Shown here in pieces: positions 9,017-16,612 of a stretch of 43,954 nucleotides of DNA. The position numbers and the translations under genes were made by a program. Source of the stretch: an uncultured Bacilli bacterium (GTDB taxonomy: Bacteria; Bacillota_I; Bacilli_A; RF39; UBA660). Position 1 is the stretch's first letter, and every line of letters begins with the position of its first letter. Where the stretch lies: the NCBI GenBank assembly GCA_944358675.1, contig CALVRN010000002.1, forward strand, positions 1-43,954, read 5' to 3'. A model generated the notes under the pieces. It ran no database searches and had not been told where the DNA came from. It worked only from the letters and a program-made list of their open reading frames with translations.

Positions 9017-9403
9017 ATGAATTTAATTAGAAATCTTTTAAAACATCAAAATAAAGATAATTTACCTATAATAAAAGAACTATCCGATATAATTAAAAAA
9101 AGTAACATTCAAACTTTAGAACAATTAAAAGAATTTGAAGAAGAAATATTTAAAACTAATAATAAAAAATTAAGTAAAAAAGAAAAAATAAATTATGCAT
9201 TTGAAATAATGATTCCATCATATGATTATGAATTTTTAACTTTTGAAGAAATTCAAATATATAAAACTTACAGAAATAACATTTTAACTATGGAAAACGA
9301 TGATGAAAAAATAAAAAACTTAATTAAATTATATTCTCTTGCAAACCGCGAATTAGTTTTCCCTTTTGAAGCATATAATTTAATTATAAATGATAAGCTT
9401 TAG
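9017..9403 (+). CDS. Uncharacterized small helical protein, 128 aa
   Basis: I do not recognise this protein. It starts 1 bp after the previous gene with little ribosome-site sequence of its own (TCAAGATAAA), so coupling to upstream translation is likely. It is predicted all-helical and cytoplasmic, with charged stretches (LEQLKEFEEEIFKTNNKKL) and no motif I can name. Like its neighbour, it occupies the place between trmD and rplS that is empty in most Firmicutes. Confidence 0.6.
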   Translation: MNLIRNLLKHQNKDNLPIIKELSDIIKKSNIQTLEQLKEFEEEIFKTNNKKLSKKEKINYAFEIMIPSYDYEFLTFEEIQIYKTYRNNILTMENDDEKIKNLIKLYSLANRELVFPFEAYNLIINDKL

Positions 9404-9404
9404 C

Positions 9405-9433
9405 TTGCATTCCCACGTAAAATGTGATATAGT
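9405..9433 (+). promoter_or_regulatory. Promoter of rplS (extended -10)
   Basis: TTGCAT (9405-9410), a 17-bp spacer and TGATATAGT (-10 hexamer 9428-9433 with a TGn extension). This gives rplS a promoter of its own within the rimM-trmD block; transcription should begin near 9440. Confidence 0.7.
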
Positions 9434-9439
9434 TTAATA

Positions 9440-9508
9440 TGTCGTGATCCGATTGGTAAGCTTTAAAATTTACTTATGATCATAGATTTATGCAAAGGAG
9501 TGATTTGA
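9440..9508 (+). promoter_or_regulatory. Structured 5' leader of rplS (candidate L19 leader)
   Basis: The ~65-nt leader can fold into a two-part hairpin: GTGATC (9444-9449) with GATCAT (9478-9483), and inside it GGTAA (9455-9459) with TTACT (9470-9474). Low-GC Gram-positives often carry an L19 autoregulatory leader at this place. The position and fold fit, but I did not test the match to the Rfam model. Confidence 0.5.
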
Positions 9509-9847
9509 ATGAATTTGGTAGATAAAATAACACAAAAACAAATAAGAACAGATTTACCAGAATTTCGCGTTGGTGATACTATTAAAGTAAATGTACGTAT
9601 CATTGAAGGAAAACGTGAAAGAATTCAAGCGTTCGAAGGTATCGTAATAGCTATCACTGGTAGCGGAGTTAGTAAAAGCTACACTGTTAGAAAAAAATCT
9701 AGTGGTATCGGTGTAGAAAGAACATTCCCTTATAGTTCACCAAAGGTTGATAGCGTAGAAGTAATTAGAAAAGGTAAAGTTAGAAGAGCTAAACTTAATT
9801 ATTTACGTGACCTTAAAGGACAAGCAAAAATTAAAGAAAGAAAGTAA
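9509..9847 (+). CDS. rplS: 50S ribosomal protein L19
   Basis: The 112-residue protein matches bacterial L19 throughout: [50 protein letters not shown], and [21 protein letters not shown]19 sits at the 30S-50S interface. A strong ribosome site (AAAGGAGTGA) precedes the ATG. It has its own promoter and leader and is followed by a weak hairpin before lepB. Confidence 0.98.
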   Translation: MNLVDKITQKQIRTDLPEFRVGDTIKVNVRIIEGKRERIQAFEGIVIAITGSGVSKSYTVRKKSSGIGVERTFPYSSPKVDSVEVIRKGKVRRAKLNYLRDLKGQAKIKERK

Positions 9848-9872
9848 GGCCATTAAAGACCTTATTTTTTCA
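9845..9872 (+). terminator. Weak terminator/attenuator between rplS and lepB
   Basis: A short stem TAAGG/CCTTA (with an inner C-G pair) is followed by ATTTTTT. It is weak, so partial read-through into lepB is likely. Confidence 0.5.
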
Positions 9873-9885
9873 TAAGGGGGAAAGT

Positions 9886-10431
9886 ATGGAATTAGAAACA
9901 CCTAAAAAAACAGCAAAACAAAAAGTTAGTAGTGTATTAAATGCTACATTACCATATATTATAATTGTCATTGTAGTAGCTTTAATTAGAACCTTTATAA
10001 TAACACCAGTTCAAGTTGAAGGTATGTCAATGTATTCTACTTTAGATGACAAAGAAATTTTATTATTGAAAAAATATGATAAAAGTTATGATAGATTTGA
10101 TGTTGTTGTATTCAACTATAACAACACTAAATTAATAAAAAGAGTAGTTGGTCTTCCCGGTGATACTGTCGAATATAAAGATAATAAACTTTATATTAAT
10201 GGCAAATATATTAAAGAGAAATTTTTAAAAAACAATCAAGAAACCTATGATTTTTCTTTAGAAGACTTAGGTTATGAAACACTGCCAGATGGATATTACT
10301 TTGTCATGGGTGATAATAGAACCAATTCAACAGATAGTAGAGTAATAGGTTTAGTTTCAGCTGAAGATATTGAAGGAACTACTAATTTTGTTATTTTTCC
10401 TCTAAACAAATTTGGTAATTTCAATAAATAA
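9886..10431 (+). CDS. lepB: Signal peptidase I
   Basis: This type I signal peptidase removes Sec signal peptides outside the membrane. It has 181 residues with one N-terminal membrane anchor (about residues 22-40). The catalytic Ser is S48 in VEGMSMYSTL and the catalytic Lys is K85 in LIKRVVGLPGDTV. The box MGDNRTNSTDSR is also present. It is not an archaeal/SipW-type enzyme, because it has the Lys. A GGGGGAAAGT ribosome site precedes the ATG. Following rplS is the usual Firmicutes place for this gene. Confidence 0.95.
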   Translation: MELETPKKTAKQKVSSVLNATLPYIIIVIVVALIRTFIITPVQVEGMSMYSTLDDKEILLLKKYDKSYDRFDVVVFNYNNTKLIKRVVGLPGDTVEYKDNKLYINGKYIKEKFLKNNQETYDFSLEDLGYETLPDGYYFVMGDNRTNSTDSRVIGLVSAEDIEGTTNFVIFPLNKFGNFNK

Positions 10432-10458
10432 CTGTGCATTAAAAAATGTGCAGTTTTA
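10430..10458 (+). terminator. Terminator after lepB
   Basis: An 11-bp stem (AACTGTGCATT with AATGTGCAGTT, two G-U pairs) and an AAAA loop are followed by a T-rich tract. The upstream arm overlaps the lepB stop codon. Confidence 0.8.
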
Positions 10459-10501
10459 TTCTATAAATGATATAATAGAACTATTATAACTAGGAGGTTC
10501 T

Positions 10502-10984
10502 ATGATAACTATAATATATGAAAGTAAAGCTGGTCATACTTTAAAATATGTAGAAATGTTAAGTAAAAAATTAAATATTCCTTTTTATTCATCTAAAGAA
10601 GCAAGTAAAAAATTAAAAAGCAATGATAAAATTATTTATTTAGGTTGGATATGTGCTGGAAAAATTAAAGGTATTAATAAAATACAAAATAAATATACCG
10701 TTATTTGCTATGGAGCTGTAGGCGCATACCCATATTCAGACAAGTATATAAATGAATTAAAAATGGCTAACAGCATTGACAAACCACTATTTTATCTAAG
10801 AGGTGGCATTGATTATTCTAAACTTGGAAGGTTTTCAAAATTACTCGTTCAAATGGTTGGAAAAACAATGAAAGATATAGATGAAAAAACACAAATCATG
10901 TTTAAACAAGGATATAATTTTGTGGCTGAAGAAAACCTTGAAAAGATGATACAATATATTCAAAAAAATTCAAATAATATATAG
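10502..10984 (+). CDS. Flavodoxin-like domain protein
   Basis: The 160-residue protein starts MITIIYESKAGHTLKYVEML, a beta-strand followed by a phosphate-binding loop where flavodoxins hold FMN. YGAVGAYPYSD, in the region of an FMN loop, and the alternating strand/helix pattern also fit. It resembles the flavodoxin-domain family that includes HemG-like proteins, but no heme gene is nearby. It may act as an electron carrier or quinone/disulfide reductase. Its own promoter (TATAAT near 10471) and AGGAGG ribosome site precede it. It heads a group with the GNAT, HAD and TsaC genes. Confidence 0.7.
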   Translation: MITIIYESKAGHTLKYVEMLSKKLNIPFYSSKEASKKLKSNDKIIYLGWICAGKIKGINKIQNKYTVICYGAVGAYPYSDKYINELKMANSIDKPLFYLRGGIDYSKLGRFSKLLVQMVGKTMKDIDEKTQIMFKQGYNFVAEENLEKMIQYIQKNSNNI

Positions 10985-10999
10985 AAATGAGGTAAAAAT

Positions 11000-11455
11000 A
11001 TGTGGATAAAAAAAGCAAATAAGGAAGACATTGATAAATTATCAAATTTAAGAATTCTTCAGCAAAAAGATGACTGGAAAGATTTGTTTTATGATGATGA
11101 TTTATTTAATAAAACCAAAAACTATCTATTAAAACATTTAAATCAAGATGTGTTTATATTTATGTATCAAGAAAATGATGAGATAATTTCTACTTGCAGT
11201 ATGCAAGTTATCAGTTACTTACCACAATACAATAATAATGGAAAAGTTGGTTATTTATGTAATGCATATACAAAAAAAGAATATCGTTCGAAAGGATTAC
11301 AAACAAATTTAATAAACCATTGTATGCAGTTTGCTAAAGAAAATGAGATTTATGAGTTAGAACTATCTGCCAATAACCCAGAAGCTGCAAGCATTTATAA
11401 AAATTTAGGCTTTGTACACGATGAATGGCGTATGAGAATTGACTTAAGGAAGTGA
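11000..11455 (+). CDS. GNAT family N-acetyltransferase
   Basis: The 151-residue protein has the GNAT fold. Motif A, which binds the acetyl-CoA pyrophosphate, is YTKKEYRSKGLQTNLINHCM. The C-terminal motif is LSANNPEAASIYKNLGF. The substrate cannot be predicted. It lies 15 bp after the flavodoxin gene and 4 bp before the HAD gene, so the three are cotranscribed. Confidence 0.88.
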   Translation: MWIKKANKEDIDKLSNLRILQQKDDWKDLFYDDDLFNKTKNYLLKHLNQDVFIFMYQENDEIISTCSMQVISYLPQYNNNGKVGYLCNAYTKKEYRSKGLQTNLINHCMQFAKENEIYELELSANNPEAASIYKNLGFVHDEWRMRIDLRK

Positions 11456-11459
11456 CAAA

Positions 11460-12083
11460 ATGATAAAAAATATAATATTTGATATTGGTAATGTAATTTT
11501 AAATTTTAATTTATCTCATATACTACCAAATTTTACAGAAAACAAAAAAGACCAAGATTTCATTTTAAAGAATATTATTAACTCACCAGAATGGCTAGGT
11601 TATGCATTAATTGATACTGGTTATTTAACTAAAGCAGCCGCAATAGAAATAGTTAAAGATAGAACTAATCATCAAAAAGATGAATTGATTGATAACTTTT
11701 GGAATCACTATATAGAATATAGTTTTGTTGATAAAAAAGTTTTAGAGCTTATTCGAAAGTTAAAAGAAAATGATTATAAAATATATATATTATCAAACAT
11801 TAACCAATATGTTTACAATTTTATAAAACCTAGTGGTTTATTTGAATTGGTTGATGGTTATGTTTTATCATATCAAGTACATAAGATAAAACCAAATGAA
11901 GATATTTATAAAACACTAATTGAAAAGTATAATCTTATACCTAATGAAAGTTTATTTATTGATGATAATAAAGCCAATGTAGATACGGCAAATAAAATAG
12001 GATTAATTGGAAAACAAGTAAAACAAGATGACTATAATAGTCTAATTGAAGTTTTAGATACAAATAAAATTCATTTTAAATAA
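11460..12083 (+). CDS. HAD-superfamily hydrolase (HAD-IA, YihX-like)
   Basis: The 207-residue protein carries the four HAD motifs: I at FDIGNVILNF (the usual second Asp is Asn in DIGN, as in several HAD-IA members), II at ILSNIN, III at the Lys of KIKPNEDIY, and IV at LFIDDNKANVDTA. Its cap is a helical C1 type. It probably acts on a small phosphoester; the substrate is unknown. It begins 4 bp after the GNAT gene and ends 11 bp before the tsaC start. Confidence 0.88.
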   Translation: MIKNIIFDIGNVILNFNLSHILPNFTENKKDQDFILKNIINSPEWLGYALIDTGYLTKAAAIEIVKDRTNHQKDELIDNFWNHYIEYSFVDKKVLELIRKLKENDYKIYILSNINQYVYNFIKPSGLFELVDGYVLSYQVHKIKPNEDIYKTLIEKYNLIPNESLFIDDNKANVDTANKIGLIGKQVKQDDYNSLIEVLDTNKIHFK

Positions 12084-12094
12084 AGGTGATTTAT

Positions 12095-12694
12095 ATGAAT
12101 AAAAAGAAAATAGTAGATGAAATAAAAAAAGGTAATTTAGTAATAACACCAACAGATACTGTATATGGAATTATGGCTGATGCCACTAATATAAAAGCTA
12201 TAGAAAGAGTTTATGAATGTAAACAAAGAGATGAAAAAAAGCCATTACTATTATTAGTAGGTAGTATTAATATGTTAAAAAAGTACACTAAAAATTTAAG
12301 CCATTTAGAAGAAGAAATAATTCAAAAATATTTACCAGGGAAATTAACCATTTTACTTCATAAAAATGATAAAGTGAATGATAAAATAACCTCTGGAACT
12401 GATTTAGTAGGAATTAGAATTCCTAATAATAAAGAATTGATTCAAATAATAAATGAGATTGGTAATCCAGTCATTTCTACAAGTGCGAATATTTCTGGGC
12501 AAAACACTATAACTAATCCTAAAGAAATAAAAAAAGAGTTATTAAAACATATTTCCTATGTTGAAGATGCTGGAATAATTAATAATGAACCATCATCAAT
12601 TATTAAAATAGAAAAAGAAAAAATAACAATTATCAGAAAAGAAAGTGTTGCTATTCAAATGATGAAAGATTATCCTGATAATATAGTAGATTAA
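12095..12694 (+). CDS. tsaC: Threonylcarbamoyl-AMP synthase TsaC/Sua5 family
   Basis: This enzyme makes the activated intermediate for t6A37 of ANN-reading tRNAs. The frame is open from a GTG at 12086, but that lies in the AAAGGTGAT ribosome site; the ATG at 12095 gives 199 residues. YrdC-domain signatures are VITPTDTVYGIMADA, KQRDEKKPLLLL, LPGKLTILL, DLVGIRIPNN and VISTSANISGQ. It lacks the C-terminal Sua5 domain, so it is the short TsaC form. A terminator overlaps its stop. Confidence 0.93.
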   Translation: MNKKKIVDEIKKGNLVITPTDTVYGIMADATNIKAIERVYECKQRDEKKPLLLLVGSINMLKKYTKNLSHLEEEIIQKYLPGKLTILLHKNDKVNDKITSGTDLVGIRIPNNKELIQIINEIGNPVISTSANISGQNTITNPKEIKKELLKHISYVEDAGIINNEPSSIIKIEKEKITIIRKESVAIQMMKDYPDNIVD

Positions 12695-12710
12695 TTCTAC
12701 TTTTTCTTTT
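12685..12710 (+). terminator. Terminator overlapping the tsaC stop
   Basis: AGTAGA (12685-12690) and TCTACT (12696-12701) form a perfect 6-bp stem around the TAA, followed by TTTTCTTTT. Confidence 0.75.
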
Positions 12711-12832
12711 GCCTAAAAAATGTGATATAATTAGTTTTAAATGGGGATGCGATAAGTTTGAAAAAAAATTAATATTAATTGATTGATACTGATTTAATAA
12801 CCCCCTACATATTTAAAAAGGAGGCAAGCATA

Positions 12833-13679
12833 ATGGAAATTGTTAATAAATATACTAGTAAAACTTTTGAAGATATAAACATATTGATGAATATGGTAAC
12901 GAATATTGGTATGCACGTGAATTACAAAAAGTATTGGAGTATAAAGAGTGGAGAAACTTTAAAATAGTAATAGATAAAGCTATAACATCTTGTGAAAACA
13001 GCAATTTTAATGTACTTAATCATTTTGTTGAAACCAACAAAATGATAGAATTAGGTAAAACTGCCAAAAGAAACGTTCTTGATTATGAACTTTCTAGATA
13101 TGCATGCTATTTAATAGTACAAAATGCCGATCCAAGTAAAGATGTTGTTGCATTAGGACAAACATATTTTGCTATTCAAACAAGAAAGCAAGAAATAACT
13201 GAGCAAGAATATGATTCACTATCAGATGATGAAAAAAGATTTTATCAAAGAAAACTAACAAAACAAGGCAATTATACTTTACAAAAAGTCGCATCATCTG
13301 CAGGAGAAAAAATATGGCTGAGTTTCATAATGCGGGATATAAAGGACTATATAACGGTGAAACAGCTGATGATATTTTCAAGAGAAAAAAATTACGTTAT
13401 AGAGAAGATATTCTCGATAATATGAACGAAGATGAGTTAGTAGCTAATTTATTTAGGATAAATCAAACGAAACAAAAACTTTTAAAGGATAATGTACAAG
13501 GAGAAAAAGAAGCAAAAGATGTACATTATGAAGTTGGTAAAAAGGTAAGAAAAGCAATTGCCGATATTGGTGGTATGATGCCAGAAGAAATGCCAACACC
13601 TAAAAAGAGTTTAAAAGAACTTGAAAAAGAAAGAAACCGATTAGAAGATAAAACAAAAGAAGAATTAGAAATGAAATAG
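12833..13679 (+). pseudogene. dinD: DinD-like DNA-damage-inducible protein, two frameshifts
   Basis: Three overlapping frames together read as one DinD protein. The N-terminal piece starts at the ATG at 12833 after AAAAGGAGG. The middle piece has EYKEWRNFKIVIDKAI, ELSRYACYLIVQNADPSK and GQTYFAIQTRKQE. The C-terminal piece has AEFHNAGYKGLYNGET, ANLFRINQTKQKLL and HYEVGKKVRKAI. Each break is mended by one added base: near 12876 (restoring KHIDEYGNEYWYARELQ) and in the A-run near 13308. DinD is an SOS-linked BRO/antirepressor-like protein in enterobacteria. I see no clear LexA box. The gene interrupts the housekeeping block between tsaC and rbgA and was probably acquired. The breaks are true decay or sequencing indels. 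Confidence 0.85.
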
Positions 13680-13691
13680 GGAGTGATTTCT

Positions 13692-14555
13692 ATGAATGAA
13701 AAGTTAAATATCAACTGTTATCCAGGCCATATGGCTAAAACCAAAAGGCTAATTAAAGAAAATCTAAAATATATTGACATTATTTACGAAGTAGTTGATA
13801 GTCGTATGCCAAAGTCATCCAAAATAATCGATATTGATGAAATTACCAAAGATAAACCAAGATTAATGATTATGACTAAAGCTGATTTATGTGATAAAGA
13901 AGAAACTAATAAATGGATAAAGTACTATGAAAAAGAGGGCTATACAGTAGTACTTATAAACCTAGAAAATAATAGTAACTTAAATCAGATTTTAAATGCC
14001 ACCGAAAAACTATTAAAAGAAAAGTGGAAAAAAAGAGAAAAACAAGGTTTATTAAATAGAAAAGCTAGAGTATTAGTCATGGGAGTTCCAAATGTTGGAA
14101 AATCAACTTTGATAAATCGCTTAGCTGGTAAAAAAGTCGCCAGCATAGGCAACAAACCAGGGGTTACTAAAAACATAAATTGGATAAGAGTCAATGATAA
14201 AATTGAGCTTTTAGATACTCCGGGTGTTTTATGGCCAAAACTAGATCAAAAAGAAGCTTTAAACTTAGCAGCTTTAACAGCCATTAAAGAAGAAACATTG
14301 CCTTTGTTTGATGTAGCTTGTTATATATTATTAACCTTAGAAAAATATTATCCTAATATATTAAAAGAAAGATATAACTTAGATTCTTTAGATGAAGACA
14401 TTGTCTTAAGCATTGAAGAAATCGGTAAAAAAAGAGGATGTTTAATTAAAGGTGGAGACATTGATTATGATAAAGTAGTATCCTTAATCATCGGTGATGT
14501 TAAAAATGGATACATTAAAGGGGTAACATTTGATAGGATAGAGGAAAATGAATAG
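13692..14555 (+). CDS. rbgA: Ribosome biogenesis GTPase RbgA (YlqF)
   Basis: RbgA is the circularly permuted GTPase needed for late 50S assembly. The ATG at 13692 follows GGGAGTG; a GTG at 13683 is in frame but lies inside that site. The permuted G-motif order is visible: G4 MTKADLCD comes first, then G1 GVPNVGKSTLINRL, G2 region KPGVTKN and G3 DTPGVLWP. The start NINCYPGHMAKTKRLI is typical. The C-terminal ANTAR-like helices follow. It has 287 residues. The last 8 bp overlap the next gene. Confidence 0.96.
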   Translation: MNEKLNINCYPGHMAKTKRLIKENLKYIDIIYEVVDSRMPKSSKIIDIDEITKDKPRLMIMTKADLCDKEETNKWIKYYEKEGYTVVLINLENNSNLNQILNATEKLLKEKWKKREKQGLLNRKARVLVMGVPNVGKSTLINRLAGKKVASIGNKPGVTKNINWIRVNDKIELLDTPGVLWPKLDQKEALNLAALTAIKEETLPLFDVACYILLTLEKYYPNILKERYNLDSLDEDIVLSIEEIGKKRGCLIKGGDIDYDKVVSLIIGDVKNGYIKGVTFDRIEENE

Positions 14556-15294
14556 AGAAGAGATTTTAAATCAATTAAAAAGATACAATCTGGATAGTAA
14601 AAAAATTATTATCATAGGTTCAGCCGCTTTAGTTTTAAAAGGAATAAAAGAAAATACTCATGACATTGATATTGCACTCACAAAAGAGTATAATGATTAT
14701 CTGTTAGAGCATTTTAAATGTAAATTTGAAAAAGAAATTAATGAATATAAAGTGTATTATATTGATGATATTATAAATTTTAATACTCATTATTATAATG
14801 ATTTTAAAGGTGAATGGATAGAAGGATATTTAGTCCAAACTCCAAGTGAGGTTTTAAAACTAAAAAGAAAATTAAATAGAGAAAAAGATCAAAAAGACAT
14901 AGAACTTATTTTAAAATATTTAAATAACCTAAATATGAATTCTCTTGCTCTTGCATATTTAGGAGATGCGACTTATGAACTTTATATTCGTAAATACTTG
15001 ACTAAAAAAGGAAATTACAAAGTTAAGGACTTGCAAACAATGGCTGTAGACTATGTATCAGCCAAAGCTCAAAGTAAATTTCTAGATAAAATGACCCAAA
15101 ATAACTTTTTAAAAGATGAAGAACTAGAAATAATAAAAAGAGCTAGAAATCATAAAGTTTTATCACATCCCAAAAATACCAGTATAATTGTATATAAAAA
15201 AGCTACTGGTTTAGAAGCTTTACTCGGATTTTTAGAATTAAATAATAATAAACAAAGAATAAATGAAATTATGAAATATATAGTAGGTGATTAA
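14548..15294 (+). CDS. mrnC: Nucleotidyltransferase-like domain fused to Mini-ribonuclease 3 (MrnC)
   Basis: The 248-residue protein has two parts. Residues 131-248 are Mini-III, the catalytic-domain-only RNase III that matures 23S rRNA: SLALAYLGDATYELYIR with the catalytic Asp140/Glu144, and ATGLEALLGFLEL with Glu223. Residues 1-125 look like a nucleotidyltransferase of the AbiEii/DUF6036 kind: IIIGSAALVLKG, then the DxD of HDIDIAL (D39, D41), and a LKLKRKLNREKDQKDIEL helix. Mini-III usually starts about where Met130 lies here, and no good ribosome site precedes that codon. It therefore appears to be a true fusion. The gene order rbgA-mrnC-rlmB-sigH combines two known Firmicutes blocks. Confidence 0.88.
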   Translation: MNREEILNQLKRYNLDSKKIIIIGSAALVLKGIKENTHDIDIALTKEYNDYLLEHFKCKFEKEINEYKVYYIDDIINFNTHYYNDFKGEWIEGYLVQTPSEVLKLKRKLNREKDQKDIELILKYLNNLNMNSLALAYLGDATYELYIRKYLTKKGNYKVKDLQTMAVDYVSAKAQSKFLDKMTQNNFLKDEELEIIKRARNHKVLSHPKNTSIIVYKKATGLEALLGFLELNNNKQRINEIMKYIVGD

Positions 15295-15981
15295 ATGCAT
15301 GTATATGGTAAAAATGTAGCAAAAGAACTTTTACAAAATCCTAAGACAATAAAAAAAGCTTATATTTATGAAAATTTTAATGATGAAGAAATATTAGACA
15401 AAATAAAAAGAGAAAATATTTCTTATAAATTTTTGGATAAAAAAGCTTTAGATAAAATTGAAGAAGGAAATCATCAAGGAATCATCTTAGATATTGATGA
15501 TTATAAGTATAGTTATTTAGATAAATTATTAAATAGAGATATTATAGTTATATTAGATCACTTAGAAGATCCTCACAACTTTGGAGCCATCATCAGAACC
15601 TGTGAAGCCGCTGGAATAAATAGTATAATTATTCCTAAAGATAGAACAGTTAAAGTAAATGCGACAGTTATGAAAACAAGTGCGGGAACTTTAGAAAACG
15701 TTGATATTTGTATGGTTAGTAATATTGTAAATGCTATAAAAACACTAAAGGATAATGGCTTTTGGATCGTTGGAACTGATATGGAAGGAACAGATTATAG
15801 AAAGATAGATTATAAAGGAAAAATAGCTATTGTTATTGGTAACGAAGGAAAAGGGTTAAGTAGATTAACCGAAGAAAACTGCGATTTTATTGCTAAAATT
15901 CCAATGTATGGGAAAGTAAATAGTTTAAATGCTTCAGTTGCAGCTGCTTTAGTTATTTATGAGGCGGTGATGAATCGATGA
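15295..15981 (+). CDS. rlmB: 23S rRNA (guanosine-2'-O-)-methyltransferase RlmB family
   Basis: This SPOUT methyltransferase of the TrmH family modifies Gm2251 of 23S rRNA in its best-known member. It has 228 residues. The N-terminal L30e-like substrate domain begins MHVYGKNVAKELLQNPKTI and includes NHQGIILDIDDY. The knot motifs are DHLEDPHNFGAIIRTCEAAG, IVIGNEGKGLSRL and MYGKVNSLNASVAAALVIYE. The ATG directly follows the mrnC stop, preceded by TAGGTGAT. Adjacency to mrnC and sigH is the standard Firmicutes arrangement and supports the name. Confidence 0.94.
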   Translation: MHVYGKNVAKELLQNPKTIKKAYIYENFNDEEILDKIKRENISYKFLDKKALDKIEEGNHQGIILDIDDYKYSYLDKLLNRDIIVILDHLEDPHNFGAIIRTCEAAGINSIIIPKDRTVKVNATVMKTSAGTLENVDICMVSNIVNAIKTLKDNGFWIVGTDMEGTDYRKIDYKGKIAIVIGNEGKGLSRLTEENCDFIAKIPMYGKVNSLNASVAAALVIYEAVMNR

Positions 15982-16580
15982 ATTATGATGACATAAATGA
16001 TTATGAAGTTTTATCCATGGTTGCTGATAACGAAGATGCCACTGAATTATTATTTAAAAAGTATAAACCATTAATCATTGGTTTAGCTAAAAAAACATAT
16101 GGAATAGTTCAAAATACCGGTTATGATTTAAATGACTTGATTCAAGAAGGTATGATTGGTTTTAGTACAGCCATAAACACCTTTGATGAAAATAAAGATA
16201 CTACATTTTTTACATATGCTAAAACATGCATTGAAAGAAGATTAATTAGTTTGGTTAAATCTGCTAGTAGATTCAAACATCAACTCTTAAATGAATCATA
16301 CTTTGTTGAAGATTTAGTTAGTGATAGTACAAGTTTAGAAAATCTTTTAGAAGATAGTACAAGTAATCCTGAAAGCCAATTAATTGATAATGAAAATGCT
16401 AAAGAATTAATTAAAAATATCAAAAAATCTTTAACTAATTTAGAAAGTGCAGTATTTGAACTTAAAATAAGTGGCTTTACTTATAAAGAAATAGCCGAAA
16501 TATTAGATAAAGATAGTAAATCCATTGATAATGCCATAAGTAGAATAAAAATTAAAGTTCAAAAATATTTAAATAAATAA
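15978..16580 (+). CDS. sigH: RNA polymerase sigma factor, SigH-like
   Basis: This is an alternative sigma factor of about 200 residues. Region 2 is seen in YDLNDLIQEGMIGFSTAINTF and FFTYAKTCIERRLISL. Region 4, a C-terminal HTH, is seen in LTNLESAVFELKISGFTYKEIAEIL. Its first codons overlap rlmB by 4 bp. The mrnC-rlmB-sigH order matches Bacillus, where SigH controls competence and early sporulation. No sporulation gene is visible here, while a pseudopilin is, so a competence role is the reasonable inference. A strong terminator ends the operon. Confidence 0.88.
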   Translation: MNYDDINDYEVLSMVADNEDATELLFKKYKPLIIGLAKKTYGIVQNTGYDLNDLIQEGMIGFSTAINTFDENKDTTFFTYAKTCIERRLISLVKSASRFKHQLLNESYFVEDLVSDSTSLENLLEDSTSNPESQLIDNENAKELIKNIKKSLTNLESAVFELKISGFTYKEIAEILDKDSKSIDNAISRIKIKVQKYLNK

Positions 16581-16612
16581 AAAGCGAATTTTCAAAAATT
16601 ATTCGCTTTTTT
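16580..16612. terminator. Bidirectional terminator between sigH and murE
   Basis: A perfect 10-bp stem AAAAGCGAAT (16580-16589) / ATTCGCTTTT (16601-16610) continues into TTC on the right and A-rich DNA on the left. It ends both convergent genes and includes the last codons of murE. Confidence 0.9.

Noticed and set aside
12695-12832. SOS (LexA) operator before dinD
   Set aside because: No inverted GAAC...GTTC or similar site is visible; only a promoter-like TATAAT is present.
14936-15294. Separate Mini-III gene starting at the internal ATG
   Set aside because: No ribosome site precedes it and the upstream frame is continuous and protein-like, so a fusion is the better reading.
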